Origin: Carettochelys insculpta
Taxonomy: Eukaryota > Chordata > Testudines > Carettochelyidae
Reading direction: 5' to 3'
Assembly (NCBI RefSeq): GCF_033958435.1
Contig: NC_134158.1
Location: forward strand, 8,079,837-8,143,836
DNA: 64,000 nucleotides
The position numbers and the translations under genes were made by a program. The notes beneath the pieces are model-generated. The model was not told where the DNA came from. It worked only from the letters and a program-made list of their open reading frames with translations, and made no database searches. Below, piece by piece: positions 28,451 through 39,760 of this stretch (the stretch's first letter is position 1; every line of letters starts with the position of its first letter).

Positions 28451-29089
28451 CACTGGTGAGACATTGGTGACTTGCTTTCTGCTGGCGGCAAATAAAACAC
28501 AACGTAGTTTTATCAGTCTTACCGACTCCAGGATACTTAGCGTGTGCCCAGGGGGGAAAATTTAAAGGCAATTGAGAAATCTGCCTTTACACTCTGAGAT
28601 GTCCTGGGCCTGGGCCACTTCCAGCTTTTGATCCATGAAAACAAAATAAGGCACCAAAAATGTTTGACAGGGATACGCATAAAAACAAGTTGCGAAACTT
28701 CTCAAATGCCAAAAAATTAACCCTTCTGATTGGCCTTGCCTGTAAATACAGCAGCGGACTCATTGGAAGAAAGCCTCTGGAGTCTTGTAAGTTTAACCGG
28801 TGCCATTCATCAGGGCTGGTTCAGATAAACCCAGGACTTGTATGGAATATTTATTGGGGATGTCCCACATGATCAACCTGGAGCCCATTAACAGGCCAAG
28901 ACTTTTGTAAGGGACAAGCTGCCTGAGCTCCCCCAAGACCTCAGCCTCATGCCTCCCACTCCAAGTGCCAGGCATGTTTGGAAGGACTCAGATACTCAGG
29001 CGATGTCAACAGAAGAGCTTGTGGTTGTCCAACTTGAGATGCTGTAAAGGAGTTTAATCTTCCGAGGAGGCAGCCACTCTCTTTCCCAA

Positions 29090-29305
29090 TAATACCAGAG
29101 AGGTGGCCGTGTTAGTAACAAAACAAACCAGCAGTCCAGTAACACTTTAAAGACTAACAAAAAAAATTATTATGTGATGAGCTTTCGGGGGACAGACCCA
29201 CCAGAGCTGAAGATCTGAAGAAGTGGGTCTGTCCCACAAAAGCTCGTCCCCTAATAAATCATTTTGTTAGTCTTTAAAGTGTTACACGCCTGCTGTTTTG
29301 GTTTA
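29090..29305. mobile_element. PLE tail, fold-back pair
   Basis: Left arm AACAAACCAGCAGTCCAGTAA and CACTTTAAAGACTAACAAA mirror the right arm TTGTTAGTCTTTAAAGTG and CCTGCTGTTTTGGTTT, around a centre near 29205. Confidence 0.65.
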
Positions 29306-29783
29306 CTTTACAATAATTCAGCACCTTTCCAGCGTCTCATGCTGGGTATCCAATCTCAGTCACCTTTGGAAGACCTTGGGTCAGTTTCCAATCTCCTCGT
29401 CTGTCCCCTCACCAACAGACAGTAAACTCTTTCATAGCCAGCAGCCCCAGGACTGGGAGGTTGCTGGATATTCAAATACTCTGGATAGTAGACAGATAGA
29501 CCTAGCACTAAAGAAAACACTACAGAAAAACGAGAGGATATCTCAAGAGACAAACACAAATGTATGCAGAGTACTTTATTTGCCAACAACAGTGGCACTG
29601 TGCACCGAACTTATTTATTTGCTGTATTTATTTGTATTTACTTTCACTCTATGGTACGTAGGAAAACGTAGCAATTTTATTTATGGTTAAAATGGGGTGA
29701 GGGAACACTACAGAGGTGGTTAAAATGCCAGTTATTTGGGAGTTCTGGATAATGGAATGCCAGATCTGAAAGTGTTTACTGGG

Positions 29784-30156
29784 CAGTATAACCCCTATTT
29801 ATGCTATTTCGACTTGCGCATAACTTGGATTAAGACAAATCGAAATCGTGAGCGGTGGGGAACTGGGAACCAGGTGGCTGGTAGCTCCCCTCTGCTTGCA
29901 GGAGCCAGGAAACTGACTAGCGCTGGTGTGCCGGTCAGTTTCCCAGTGGGAACCAGCTGCCCACTGCCTGTGGGAGCTGAGAAGCAGGATCCCAGCTCCT
30001 GACCAGTCCTGGGAGCCAGGAAACTGAACAGTGCACCAGCTTGTGCAAAAGCTGCCTTGTGCTTGTGCAAAAGCTTGTGTCCACTGACTTGTGCAAAATT
30101 TAACTTACATGTGGTTGCCTGGGAATACAACCTACGCGTAAGTCAGGGGTTTACTG
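29784..30156. mobile_element. Probable Tc1/pogo-like MITE
   Basis: The left end CAGTATAACCCCTA and the right end TCAGGGGTTTACTG are imperfect inverted repeats. The interior near the ends has CGACTTGCGCATAACTTGG and its relative ACCTACGCGTAAGT, as in Tigger-like elements. No transposase remains. The flanks 29310-29783 and 30157-30569 show nothing else recognised. Confidence 0.45.
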
Positions 30157-30569
30157 TACTCACCATATTAAAATACCTTCAGTCTCAAATGTTTAAGGCA
30201 AACTCTTGGCAGATGGGGAAACACCGTGCAGAAAATTGCAGCAGCCCGGCAAAGTTTCACTGATTTAATGAAGGGTTTTTTCTACCCGCAGTTTTTATAG
30301 CAGATTGATTACAGTGCTCGAAATGTGATTTTTCTAATGAACAAATCGCTCTGGTACTGTCCTTAGTGTGGACTCAGTTGTGTTGCTATAAAAGTGCCTT
30401 GTTCTGGTGTAACTTTAAGGGGTAGCAGGTTAAAAACAAACACAATGGTGCATTTCTTCATGCAATGCATGAGCAGCCTGCGGAACTCCTGGCCCGAGGA
30501 GGTTGTGAAGGCCAGAACATTAACAAGGGTCAAAAAAGAACTAGGTAAACTCCTGGAGGACAGAGAACA

Positions 30570-30780
30570 ACATGAAGTCGTGTGGCACCTTATAGACTAA
30601 CATATTTTGGAGCATCAGCTTTTGTGGGCAAAGACCCGCTTCATCAGATGCATCAGTTGCAGGTCTTTGCCTGCGAAAGCTGATGCTCCAAAATATCTTT
30701 TAGTCTCTAAGGCGCCACAGGACTTCTTGTTGTTCTCGAAGCTACAGACTAACACGGCCACCTCTCTGATCCTGGAGGAC
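30570..30780. mobile_element. PLE tail, fold-back pair
   Basis: GTGGCACCTTATAGACTAAC and GGAGCATCAGCTTTTGTGGG mirror GCGAAAGCTGATGCTCC and GTCTCTAAGGCGCCACAGG. The centre is near 30655 and the terminal flank is TAACACGGCCACCTCTCTGA. Confidence 0.65.
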
Positions 30781-30810
30781 AGAGAACAACAAGGGCTACG
30801 AGCCGGGATC

Positions 30811-30920
30811 AGAGTTCCCTGCAAGCTGAGCGCGTGGGCAGAAGATTCAGGTTCCGCCCAGCTGATTAGCGGCACCACCACAGCCATCAGCGTGGGTTTC
30901 TACACATCCCACGTGCCTTG
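30811..30920 (+). mobile_element. Short GTTCCCT element, partial
   Basis: Head GAGTTCCCTGCAAGCTGAGC and middle CCCAGCTGATTAGCGG; lacks the right end. Confidence 0.55.
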
Positions 30921-31104
30921 GGGATCAGCTCCTCTCTCTGGGATCATGTCCGTGTAGCCCCCAGTTTTCTGAAGGTCGGGCACCCCCCGTGTTCCTTCCC
31001 ACCTCCCAAATCTCACCCCTTCCTACGGAGGGAGCCACCTTGCACTGTGGCAGCTGCTCCTTTTGCCCTCAGATGCTGACCAGGGAGACTCGAGTGCCAT
31101 GAGC

Positions 31105-31297
31105 TCCTAGCTGTCAGGGTGGTCAAACACTGGACTAAGTTGCCTGGAGACGCTGGGGAATCTCCATCCCTGGAGATATTTAAGAGCAGGTCAGACAGAC
31201 ATCTCTTGGGGATGGGCTAGATGGTGCTCGGTCCTGCCACAAGGGCTGGGGGCTGGACTCAATGACCCCTCGGGGACCCTTCCAGTTCTATGGTTCC
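31105..31297 (+). mobile_element. CR1 LINE 3' fragment
   Basis: GCTGTCAGGGTGGTCAAACAC, GGAGATATTTAAGAGCAGG and the terminal CTTCCAGTTCTATGGTTC. Confidence 0.85.
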
Positions 31298-31493
31298 CAC
31301 AGGGAGGGCTTTGTAAAAAGCTGCGAGATCCGTGGCTGAGAAGTGCTAGGTAGGAACTGGATATTATTAGTCTGGTTCCTTGCCCCACCCAAAGGCAAAC
31401 ACGCTTCCGTCCGTCTCTCCCCAGCCCCTTTGTCCCCCCACCGTGGTCAGACGAACCACACCGGGCACAGAATTTTGCTGCACTACGTTCTAT

Positions 31494-31499
31494 TTTATT
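31494..31499 (-). terminator. Candidate poly(A) signal for gene 3
   Basis: TTTATT on + is AATAAA on -, about 1.77 kb past the gene 3 stop codon, and no earlier minus-strand hexamer was noticed. If used, the 3' UTR would span 33272 to about 31475. Confidence 0.4.
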
Positions 31500-32395
31500 G
31501 CCCTTTAATCCCAAGCAAGGAAGTCCAAAGTGAGACCCTCTTCCTACATCCCTGCCCACATTCCACCCCGTTCCACCCTCTGTGCCTTTCCCCGCCCGTC
31601 ACTGTCCCAGGACCCATCTGCCCCTGCAATAAACCAATCTTCAGCCCCCGCCCTCGAGACAAACGGCCAGCAGTAAAAGCCAACGATCTGGCCAGAGAAC
31701 CCAGGTCCAAGGACTCATCTGCTGGGGTAACTAGGAGATGGAGCAGCATATCCTGCTCCGCCAGCAGCCCCATGCCCAGGAAAGAGGCTGTTTTCCCCAG
31801 CTGAGCTGTCCAGGTTCCTGATTTGCCAGCACCAGCATGGGCTGGTTTCGATCCAGCCAGGCACGATGATTCCCCCCAGCTTCCTTTTCTGCTGAGATTC
31901 TTCCTCTCGGGAACCAGCAGACGCCCCTCTCCCCGGCCGCTGCCTCCTCTTGGATTGAGGGCAGCTTCCCCGGATACGTCTCCAGTCTCTCTGGGTGCAG
32001 TGAGTTCACAGTTCTCAGCTGGCTGGCTCTCAAGGGCTGCTGTTTGCCAGTGGTCAGCGCTGACCCTCCCACCAGTCCCCCAGACACTGGGCAGTCATTT
32101 CCTCGCCTTGTTCGGCCTTTCTCCAGCTGCGACCATCCAACAGGTTCAAGAATCCCCAGCCAGACGGACCCAGCGTCAGCGCGACCCAAGAGAAACGTGG
32201 GCGATGGACTCGCGCAGCCTTGGGCTAGTGTCTCATGGAGGAGCTAACGGGAGCAGAAAGTGCTCCAGGAAGGAAGGACGATATAAGAGGGGACACCCTG
32301 CAGCTAATGGAATGGAGGGGGAATTGTTTACGTGAGACACCTTGGGGGGGAACTGAATAAATATGACACCCCAAAGCTAATGCTATTTGACATTC

Positions 32396-33272
32396 CTGGA
32401 CCCACACAGGCTTTCCTAGGCCTGCCCCCAAAGGGAGACGCCTCTAGAAGTGAGCTGCTGCTCCAGCCCGGCGATGGGTGAAGTCACCCCCCGGCAGAGA
32501 GCCAAGCAGAGCCCAGAGCCCGGCCCTTGACATCTGGGGCTCTGGGGCCAGATTTCACACTGGCACTGGGCCCCCATGGGACGAACAGGCACGATCTGCC
32601 TCTAACAAGCAGCAGGGAGGCCCACTGGGGAGCCAGGGACTGTTCCCAAGCCCTCACGCTGCTCTAGGGGCAGAGCCCCGGCCCCCACTTTCTGGTTGGC
32701 TGTGCCCCACATCCCCTGCCACTGCCTGCTCTGAGGCCTCCCGCGTCTCCCCCACACCGGGGCGGCACCTCCTGAATCCCACCTCTGCCCCACAGCCCAG
32801 GATGCTAAATACCCCTCCCCCACTGGGCCCTATACACCGCACGCAGCTTCCCATCCCACCCCCTGAAACCGTAACCCCCGACCCCCCACCTCGCTCTGCT
32901 CCCCCCTCTGCTTCCTACACCCCCCCGTCCCCAAACTCATGTGCACTCCCCGCCGGCTTCTATTTCTTATCCCAGCCCAGCTCCCCCTTCCCTTTAGCGC
33001 TCGCTCCCACCTGGGATGGGACAGAGGGGGGGGATCCCCCGCCCTAGGGCACTGGGGGGAAATGGAGTCTCAGCTACCAGGCAACTGAGGGGCCATTTTT
33101 CCTGCATCAGGCGGCGGGTGTGAGGGGCAAATGGCCACTCCCCCCGCCTGACAACTGCAGAGAACCCCCTGCCTGAGGGAAGAGCTTGTGAGTTCCCCAC
33201 CCGTCCCCTCCTCCAGGGCCGAGGGCGTTTCTGGCTCTCTCCAAAGACAGGGGATGCTCTGGCGCCCCCCTG
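32396..33272. other. C-rich sequence downstream of gene 3
   Basis: Strongly C-rich on + between about 32640 and 33000; probably gene 3 3' UTR or flank. No exon recognised. Confidence 0.35.
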
Positions 33273-35299
33273 TTAGCCGGTTACGGAGCTGGGAGGAGCT
33301 GGCTGGGCCCAGCCGTCCATGGGGGCACTGGCCTGCCCTTCTCCCGGCCTCCACGCGCCAGGCGCCGAGGGGGTCTTGGTCAGCCAGGCCTGGGGGGAGA
33401 CGGTTGCGGAGGAGGATGGGACGGGGCCCGGGAAGGGGGCGGCGGGGTCCTCGGGCCAGGCCTCAGGCGCCGGCGTGGTGGCAGCAACCTGCCTCTCGGC
33501 CTCCCACCAGGCAGGCGGCAGCAGAGAGAGGGGGCTGCCGGTGCCGGCGGCATGGAGTCTCCGGTGGGCTGCCAGGGCGGCGCTGAGGCCGAAGGCTTTG
33601 CCGCAGTCGGGGCAGACGTGCCGCTTCTCTGGGCCGGGCCGGGCGTGGGCCCGCTGGTGCCGGTTGCGGTGGGAGCTGCGGCCAAAGCGTTTGCCACAGT
33701 GGGCGCAGGGGAAGGGCTTTTCCCCGGTGTGCGTGAGCCGGTGGCGGTCATAGTGGGAGCTCCAGGCGAAGCCTTTGCCGCAGACGCCGCACTGGTAGGG
33801 CTTCTCGCCCCGGTGCAGCCGCCGGTGCCGCTCCAGGGCAGCGGCGGCCGTGAAGCCTTTGCCGCAGTCGGGGCACTGGTGGGGCCGCCCCTCCCGGGCG
33901 GCGTGGGTGCGCCGGTGCGCCAGCAGCGTGGAGCTGACGGCGAAGCTCTTGCCGCAGTCACCGCAGCGGTAGGGCCGCTCGCCGGTGTGGATGCGCCGGT
34001 GCCGCTCCAGGTGGGAGCTGACGGCGAAGGCCCGGCCGCACTCCCCACACCGGTAGGGCTTCTCCCCTGTGTGGATGCGCCGGTGGCGCTCCAGGTGTGA
34101 GATCCAGCCAAAGCTCTTCCCGCAGGCCCCGCACGGGTAGGGCTTCCCGGCGGCGGCGGGGTCGGGGGCCGGTGCGGGCTCCTTGGCCAGCTTCTCCCGG
34201 GCGTGGGTGCGCTGGTGCTTGGCCAGGGCTGAGCCCCAGCGGAAGCGGCGCCCGCAGTCCGGGCAGGAGTAGGGGCGCTCGCCTGTGTGCACCCGCTGGT
34301 GCTTGAGCAGGTTGGAGCTCTGGCTGAAGCATTTGCCGCATTGGTGGCAGCGGTGGGGTCGCTCGGGGCCGCTCTCCTCCACCCGGCCGGGCCCCTTGCC
34401 GCCGCCGCCGCTTTCCTCCACCCGGCCGGGCCCCTCGCCGCCACCACTCTCCTCCACCCGGCAGGGCCCCTCGTCGCCGCCCTCCTCCACCCAGCCGGGC
34501 CCCTCGCCGCCCTCTTGCGTCTGCGTCCCCTTGTGCTTGAAGCGCTGGGGGTCTGTCTGGTGGTTGAGGCGCTTGCCGCAGTCGGAGCAGCGCTGGGGCG
34601 GCGGCGGGGCTTCCTCCTCCGCCTCCTCCTCCTCGGCCGCCGCCGCCGCGTGGGTGCGCATGTGGCGGTCCAGGTGGGAGCTCCAGGCGAAGGCCCGGCC
34701 GCACTCCCCGCACTGGAAGGGCTTCTCGCCCGTGTGGATGCGCCGGTGCCGCTCCAGGTGGGAGCTCCAGGCGAAGGCCTTGCCGCAGTCGCTGCAGGGG
34801 TAGGGCTTCCCCCCCAGGTGGCTCTTCTGGTGCCGGGCCAGGGCGTCGGGCTCGGCGAAGCTCTTGCCGCACTGTGGGCACCGGTTGGGCTTCTCGCCGG
34901 TGGGCGCGTGGGTGCGCTGGTGGGTGAGCAGCGAGGAGCTGACGCTGAAGCGGCGCCCGCAGTCGGGGCAGGCGTAAGGCCGTTCGCCCGTGTGCACCCG
35001 CCGGTGGATGGTCAGGTCGGAGCGCTGGATGAAGGTCTTGCCGCAGTCGGGGCAGGCGTGGGGCCGCTCGCCCGTGTGAATCTTCTGGTGCTTGGCCAGC
35101 GCCGACTTGTGGCTGAAGCTCTTGCCGCACTCGGCGCAGGTGTTGGGGCTCTCCCCGCTGCTTGCCAGCAGCTTCTCCCCCACCTCCGTGGGGCTCTGGG
35201 GACCCTTCTCGACCCCGGCGATGGCTTTTCCCGCCACCGGCTCCTCCGGATTCGCTCGCTGGGGTTTCTCTTTCTCTGTCCCACCAGCGGCGCCGTCGG
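33273..35299 (-). CDS. Gene 3 zinc-finger exon
   Basis: Minus-strand acceptor CGCCCTAGCAG, split Ala codon, then ADGAAGGTEKEKPQ, parallel to ADGLVSD in gene 2. Two finger blocks, 6 and 9, are separated by the linker at about 34364-34650. GC-rich, GC-ending codons. Stop TAA at 33275-33273. Confidence 0.95.
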
Positions 35300-38200
35300 C
35301 TGCTAGGGCGAGAGACCAGGCACGAATCAGTCTCTGCACCAGCCCAAGGAGGCTGAATGCACTCAGAGCCGAACATCCAGGCCTGTGGAGCTGCCTGGGT
35401 GAAAATTTGTGGGTCTTGCTTGGTTTTGGATACAGGCTGAACCTCTCTAATCTGGCACCCTCAGGACCCAACTGGCACCGAACCAGAGAATTCGCCAGCC
35501 CACCGGGGTCAATATTGTCCAGCACAGGAGTGCGTAAAGTGGGGGGGCGGGACCCACATAGGGTGTGTGTGAAATTTCATAAGGGGAGCAGAGTATTATC
35601 GGCTGCTGGGGCTCTGGCGCATCTGCCTCATTGCAAACGTCGAAACCTGTGACCGTTTTGACGTCTGTGGGTTCGCGGTTACAGGCCGCCCCAGAACATT
35701 TTTACAGGCCGCACCTTTTCTTAGGCGTTTTGCTTTCATATGAACAGAACCGCCATTTCCATCGGTTTCCATGACATCCGACAGGTCACGGGGCAGGGGC
35801 TGCTAACTGCATGGATGAAAAGTGGGGCTCGACCCCTGGGCTAGCAGCACGGCCAACCCTTCCCCTGCTGGCTGGGCTCGGAGAAGACCTTTAGGGGTAA
35901 ATTACAGCTCAAGAAAAGCCCAGAACACTGAGAGCCGGGATGCGTGGCTGGAAACAAACTTTATGGGCCCGCAGGAAACTTGGCTGCACCCCGATAAGTG
36001 GTTGTCGGGGTAACCAAAATCGTGTCGGATTAGAGAGGTTCAGTGCGTATTTGTGGGTGTCTTACTTATGCGTGCGCAAAAGACACGGCACGGGACAGCT
36101 GATGCGGGGAAGAGGGGAGATAAACGACCATGTGGGCATAATACATACACTGCCTCAGCTCCTCTCCCACGGCCGGGGCGTGCGACCAGTTGTGCGGGTG
36201 AAGGTATAAGAAACCCGAAAAGGTCAGAGGAGGGCCCGTCTCTGGCAGAAGCGTAACCTCACACCCCGCTCCTCCCATGGATACAAAGGAGGTAAACGGT
36301 AAGACACCCACGGGCAACCTAGGCTAGGGAGTGGGCTGGGTGAGTGGCCCTCCATCTCCGTGGGCTGCCAGGGGGTCGTAACCCAGCCAGCCTCGCGAGA
36401 CAGGGCCGGTTCTGCTCCCTGCACTTGCGTGCCTAGAACTAGCCAGGTGGGCCGCCTCAATTGTCGTGGTGGTGTGACTGGATGCCAGGGGAGCACACGG
36501 CTCTCGTGGGCCACACCGTGTGTCATTCTCACGCACCTCGTGTCACATAGTGCTGGAGACCGAGCGGTCGGGAAAAAGCCCGCCCAGCTGGAAAGCAGCA
36601 GAATCTGGCCGCTCTGCGCATGAGTCACGGTAAATAAAATATCTCCTGGGCCTTGCATAGAACCTCAGCGCTGCAAGTTGCCCAGTGCTGGGGCAGGACC
36701 TCGGGTTTGCACCACAGGTATAATTACGCTTAACAACAGGACAAGAAGCAATGGGCTTAAACTGCCGCAAGGGAAGTTTAGGTTTGACATTAGGAAAAAC
36801 TTTCCAGCTGTCAGGGGGGTTAAACACTGGGAGGTTGTGGAATCTCCATCACTGGAGATATTTAAGAGCAGGTGAGCTCGACACCCATCAGAGATGTGAC
36901 GAGGTGTTCCCTGAAAAAATTTTGATGCTCGCATTAATTTTCCCTTCTAAAGTATTCCTTAGAAATTATGCCTGTATCAGAAACACTAAAGTATTTGATT
37001 ATTATTTAGATTGTTGGTAGATTCATATTTATAATGCATTCATAATAGTACAGTTGTTATTCTGTGATTTGGGCCAAAACAGAGATAGCAAAATACTCTC
37101 CCCATTCAAAAAATAACTGTCAGACGTTCCTTATTTTTAGTTTCCAGTTGTTTTCTGTAAAAAACAAATTCATAAAACCACAACATTTGGAAATATTGCC
37201 CCATCCCTAATTTGGTTTGTGTTTCTTTTTCATGAAGATGTTTTTATGCTTTAAGGGAAGAGAGTCCTATTTTGAACAACATCGGCCTTTCAATTTACAG
37301 ACAGAAGAACGAAACGCTCACATCCTTCTTTCGGTTGTTACACTCACGTTTTTGTCTTGGGTTTGTACTTAATTTTTATGTTTAGTGAGAGTGTTGCTAA
37401 CCGTCCTCCTATCAGAAAGACATTTGTTGTGCATTCAGATGATATTTCTTTGTAACGTAAAAGACATCGAAAAGATTAACTCAAATCAACTTTTGAGCAT
37501 CACGCCTGGCGAGTACGTGGTCCGTCAATATATTCCAAGCCCAAAACTGTTCCATGGCCAAGTTGGTTTGGGAAACGCTGGGTCAAAGGAATTTTGGCCC
37601 TGCCACAAGGGCAGGGGACTGGACTCGATGACCTCTGGAGGTCCCTTCCAGATCTAGTGTTCTCCATTTCTCTCCCCAAACCACAGAATCATAGACCCTG
37701 GGAGAAAAGGGTTCTGCTCCATGTCCAGTCCCATCACATTGTGGGCACTATGGACTTCTGGGCGTCTGCTTTCTGTCTGCCCTCAGCAGGGAGATAGGAA
37801 GGACCACAGCCACTTCTCCCACCAATACCCTGCCCCAAAGCAGGGGACCGATTCGAGCTCTGCATCCCAGCCGGCTCTCCTAGGGAGGAAGCTGCTGCCA
37901 GCAGGGTACCTCGCTAACAGGGGCAGCAGGAGGCAGAGCTGGGGAACCGGGCAGAGGACAGATCCCCGGGAGAGCCCAGCTGTTTCCTCCCTTCCCGGAG
38001 ACGGACTCACCTGCCCGGCTGCCTCGAGGCACGTGCAGGTCCAGGGCAGTTGGTTCATCCGCTCGGTCCAGTCGGGAGAGCAGGTCGGGCTTGGAGAGCG
38101 GAAATTCTGCTCGGGGACAGGGCGGGCGACAGAACAGAGCGAGATCAGAACTCTCCCCGTCCTAAATTCAGCTGCCTTCCCGAGTAACTCCTGGGGGGGG

Positions 38201-39425
38201 ATTTCTCCCCCTCCACCCAGACTCCCTCCACTGCCTCCAGTGCAGCCACGTGTCTCTTCCACCCCCCAGACACTCCTGGCACCCCGGGAGGCGTCCAGTC
38301 CTGTCTTGCTGGTTTCAGCCGCCCTGCCTGGGGAAGATCCTTTCCCTCTGCCTTTGGCTTCCTCGGGGATTGCTGGGGCCTTACCAAAGTCGCAGCCCAT
38401 TCTGGTCAGTTTCCCAGCCCCAGGGTCTGAACCTGGGTTAATATCAGGAGGTTTAAACTTGAAATTTCCTGGTGGTGTAACCGAGGGCTCCCGAGCTGAA
38501 GGGGGCCATGGGGGAGCTGCAGGGGCTCAGGGCTGCGACAGAGGGAGATCGCTCCCCAAGCCCTGAAGCTGTCGGGGATGGTGGGGTGGGGGAAAAGCCT
38601 TTCCTCATTGTCCCCAGCAGGGAGCTGCCCAGGTAACCCTGAGTCCCTGCCCTCTGCCCCACACTGGGCCCCCTCCAGCCCTGAACACCCTCACCCCCAC
38701 TCCAGAGCCCGGACCCCCAGCCAGAGCCTTTGCTCCCCCACCTCTTTAGCCCATCAACCCCAGAGCCTGCACCCCCCACATTCCTGGACCCCAACCCTCT
38801 GCCTGAGCCCCGAGCTCCCTTCCACACAGCCCCTCGACACCCCCACCCCCCCGGGCAGACTGTCCAGAAGCCGAACAAATTTTGTTCTGGGCACCAACAC
38901 AAAGGCGGTGCCTTACACGCCAACCCCCTCGTGTCGCACGCTGGTCCCCCTCGTGTCGCACGTAAGAACATTCATTCTGCTGAGGCTTGGAAAAAATAAG
39001 AGGGGACCCTAACCGGCACTCTCACTTTCATGCTGGTCCCCCACTCCCCCGGCAGCCGTTCAGTGGCTAGACACGTCCTGTCCCGCCCCAGCCCAGTCCG
39101 AGCCAGGAGCCAGGCTGGGGTGCTCCTGGCAGCGGTGGGGGATGCCTGTGTCGGATGGCCTGTGCCATGCTTGGGAACTGCCGGTGCCCTGCCCTCCTCC
39201 CGCCCTCCCTCGCGACCCACGGCCTCAACTGCCCCCCCGTCTCCCCCGAGCTCTGAGGGAAACTGCCCCCCCCAGGAATTTCCGGAGGGAGGAAAACGCT
39301 GGGAGGGGGCCACCCGAGGGGGGAGGCGAGGACCCACCGAGAGCCATCAGGGTGTCATAGCTCTGCTGCATGATGTCCCTGTAGAGGGCCCTCTGCCCGG
39401 GATCCAGCATCATGTACTGCTCCAT
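33273..39425 (-). CDS. C2H2 zinc-finger protein with truncated KRAB-A and a B box (gene 3)
   Basis: Probable nuclear DNA-binding regulator. Coding exons on the minus strand: 39425-39338, 38106-38011 and 35299-33273, giving 2211 nt and 736 aa with matching phases. Residues 1-29 are a shortened KRAB-A (MEQYMMLDPGQRALYRDIMQ...); 30-61 a B box (FPLSKPDLLSRLDRADEP). Fingers 1-6 begin at Cys116; then an A/E-rich spacer, one degenerate finger (CSDCGKRLNHQTDPQRFKH), and a linker repeating GPGRVEESGGG. Nine more fingers end at residue 644, followed by a 92-residue proline-rich tail. WSHR-type helices occur in fingers 5, 6, 10 and 14 (counting the degenerate one as 7: 5, 6, 10 and 14), linking it to gene 2. 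It is transcribed from the CpG island near 42.5 kb, toward gene 2. Confidence 0.88.
35433..36045. mobile_element. DNA transposon with GAACCTCTCTAATC termini
   Basis: The left end CAGGCTGAACCTCTCTAATC and the right end GATTAGAGAGGTTCAGTG are inverted repeats of about 20 bases. The interior includes a nested piece (about 35660-35830) related to 18615-18800 (both have ATATGAACA then ATCCGACAGG or ATTCGACAGG). No transposase frame. Lies in gene 3 intron 3. Confidence 0.7.
36728..37664 (+). mobile_element. CR1 LINE fragment split by an AT-rich insert
   Basis: CR1 text runs 36728-36897 (GACATTAGGAAAAACTTTCC, GGAGATATTTAAGAGCAGG) and resumes at 37594-37664 (CCTGCCACAAGGGCAGGGGA to TCCCTTCCAGATCTAG). 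The 696 bases between are the insert described next. Confidence 0.8.
36898..37593. mobile_element. AT-rich insertion in CR1, probably hAT-derived
   Basis: Sharp drop in GC against all neighbours. The left edge has GTGTTCCCTGAAAAAA; the right edge has GGTTTGGGAAACGCTG, whose complement CAGCGTTTCCCAAACC is hAT-like. The ends do not match each other well. No open frame of note. Confidence 0.5.
38011..38106 (-). CDS. Gene 3 KRAB-B exon
   Basis: 96 nt between minus-strand acceptor CCGAGCAG and donor GTGAGT, phase 1 to 1. Encodes EFPLSKPDLLSRLDRADEP then TALDLHVPRGSRA, close to the KRAB-B consensus FPVSKPDVISQLEQGEEPW. Confidence 0.88.
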
Positions 39426-39460
39426 GCCAGGCCGCACCTCCTGCCGCTGCTCACCAGGCT
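39338..39460 (-). CDS. Gene 3 shortened KRAB-A exon
   Basis: Minus-strand acceptor GTTCTTGCAG, donor GTGGGT, 123 nt, the same odd size as gene 2. The coding part starts at the ATG 39425-39423 (context CTGGCATGG). As in gene 2, frame 0 from the acceptor hits TGA at codon 17. The 11 codons before the ATG (PGEQRQEVRPG) are open in the main frame, so an upstream phase-1 coding exon cannot be excluded. Confidence 0.8.
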
Positions 39461-39619
39461 CTGCAAGAACAAACCGGCCCCTGCTCAGCCCGGGGAAGCC
39501 CAAGCCCTTACCTCTGCCCCACCTTCCCCCGTGCCCCGAGCGCTCTTCCCCAAATCCCTCCTCCCCAGCTCCGGCCCACAGCCCACGCACCCCAGCCTCT
39601 CAGCCCCTCGGCGCTGGCG

Positions 39620-39760
39620 CGGATTTCTTCCGGTCACAGGCAGAATAAACACTGCTGTGCGCGCCAAGGCACATGCCGACGTGCACCACTAGTAGAAATA
39701 CAGGCTGTGGGTGTGTGAATCAGCTGGGTGGCTCCTGCATCTCTCGTGGGCAAGATTCCA
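39620..39760 (-). mobile_element. Short GTTCCCT element, inverted
   Basis: CAGGCAGAATAAACACTGCTG, GCACCACTAGTAGAAATACA and AATCAGCTGGGTGGCTCC are the complement of the family middle and right end. Confidence 0.55.

Noticed and set aside
33380..35376. Other long frames on both strands opposite gene 3
   Set aside because: Composition shadows of the 15-finger exon, which itself has all zinc ligands in one frame.
39338..39460. Treating gene 3 or gene 2 as pseudogenes because of the 4-nt-short KRAB exon
   Set aside because: All other exons are intact and in phase, the fingers have no lost ligands, and a strong internal ATG restores the frame in both.
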